A stretch of DNA of 64,000 nucleotides from Sclerurus mexicanus (taxonomy: Eukaryota; Chordata; Aves; Passeriformes; Furnariidae). The stretch is from NCBI GenBank assembly GCA_013396755.1, contig VWZF01006093.1, forward strand, positions 248,001 to 312,000, in the 5' to 3' direction. Made by a program: the position numbers and the translations under genes. Positions 63,720-64,000 of the stretch are shown here, piece after piece. Under the pieces are notes generated by a model that saw only the letters and a list, made by a program, of their open reading frames with translations, was not told where the DNA came from and searched no databases. Every line of letters starts with the position of its first letter. Position 1 is the first letter of the stretch.

Positions 63720-64000
63720 GTAAGAAAATATCATTATAACACATTACAAGTACTAGGAAATTTCTTTTGAAGTAAGTCCTGAATTTTTGGAGGACAGAAC
63801 TTAATGAGCTTATTCCAAGAAAGAAAAAGATATCGTTGGGGACAAAAGAGCAGATGAGAGCCCACAAATCAAATAGGGTTTAGACAGTTCTGAGGCTGAC
63901 CGTTGCGCTAACAGCTTAGTTTGATTTTTTGAATTTAATGTCATTATAATATCATTATACCTTGACCATAGCTAGGCCACAATTCCATTGACTTAACATT
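63720..64000 (+). other. ANGPT1: Start of ANGPT1 intron 4
   Basis: Begins with the donor gtaaga. Nothing else recognised before the window ends. Confidence 0.85.

Larger units (their letters stand above)
1..64000 (+). other. ANGPT1: ANGPT1 gene, internal part (introns 1-4, exons 2-4)
   Basis: The whole window is read as the inside of the angiopoietin-1 gene. Three exons lie in order on the + strand, each with AG/GT splice borders. Their lengths (156, 122, 233 bp) and phases (0, 0, 2, 1) fit the known exon layout of vertebrate ANGPT1 as I recall it. The product is a secreted ligand that activates the endothelial receptor kinase TIE2 (TEK). Exon 1 (signal peptide and superclustering region) was looked for among the + frames upstream and not found, so intron 1 is longer than 51 kb. 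The fibrinogen-like exons lie beyond the right edge. That bases 1-51289 belong to the same gene is inferred from this layout, not directly seen. Confidence 0.9.

Noticed and set aside
63685..63867. 60-codon minus frame over exon 4
   Set aside because: Shadow on the strand opposite the real exon.

Overview
The window is vertebrate nuclear DNA, almost certainly from a bird. It is AT-rich, has no operons or dense genes, and its interspersed repeats are mainly CR1 LINE fragments. Several of these end in the CR1-type 3' tail (ATTCTATGATTCTATGAT). There is also one stretch resembling an avian retroviral LTR and a few old amniote SINE or palindromic repeats.

The one gene recognised is ANGPT1 (angiopoietin-1), on the + strand and cut at both ends. 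Three internal coding exons are present with correct splice sites and matching phases: exon 2 (51290-51445, 156 bp), exon 3 (54957-55078, 122 bp) and exon 4 (63487-63719, 233 bp). Spliced together they encode about 170 residues of the angiopoietin coiled-coil region and the start of its linker. The signal-peptide exon (exon 1) was not found upstream, and the fibrinogen-like exons must lie downstream. So bases 1-51289 are read as the distal part of a very large intron 1, followed by introns 2 (3.5 kb), 3 (8.4 kb) and the start of intron 4.

Intron 1 holds: a CR1 copy with an internal deletion near 0.6-1.1 kb; a reverse CR1 piece near 12.2-12.7 kb; a MIR-like SINE followed by a GC/CpG-richer stretch at 13.6-14.3 kb; two abutting CR1 copies at 20.07-21.5 kb, the second keeping part of the reverse-transcriptase domain; an old CR1 at 28.3-28.5 kb; a CR1 flanked by a perfect 14-bp direct repeat at 35.3-35.7 kb; an unrecognised 280-codon open frame at 38.4-39.3 kb; and two ancient repeat fragments at 48.4 and 50.3 kb. 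Intron 2 holds a CR1 copy at 53.6-54.1 kb. Intron 3 holds a (TATTA)n microsatellite with one undetermined base and an LTR-like element at about 55.7-56.5 kb.

Most short open frames in the window look like chance frames in intron or lie inside repeats. I see no RNA gene, CRISPR array or second gene. The items most worth a second look are the long unexplained open frame, the CR1 insertion with a target-site-like duplication, and the CpG/GC-box cluster in intron 1.
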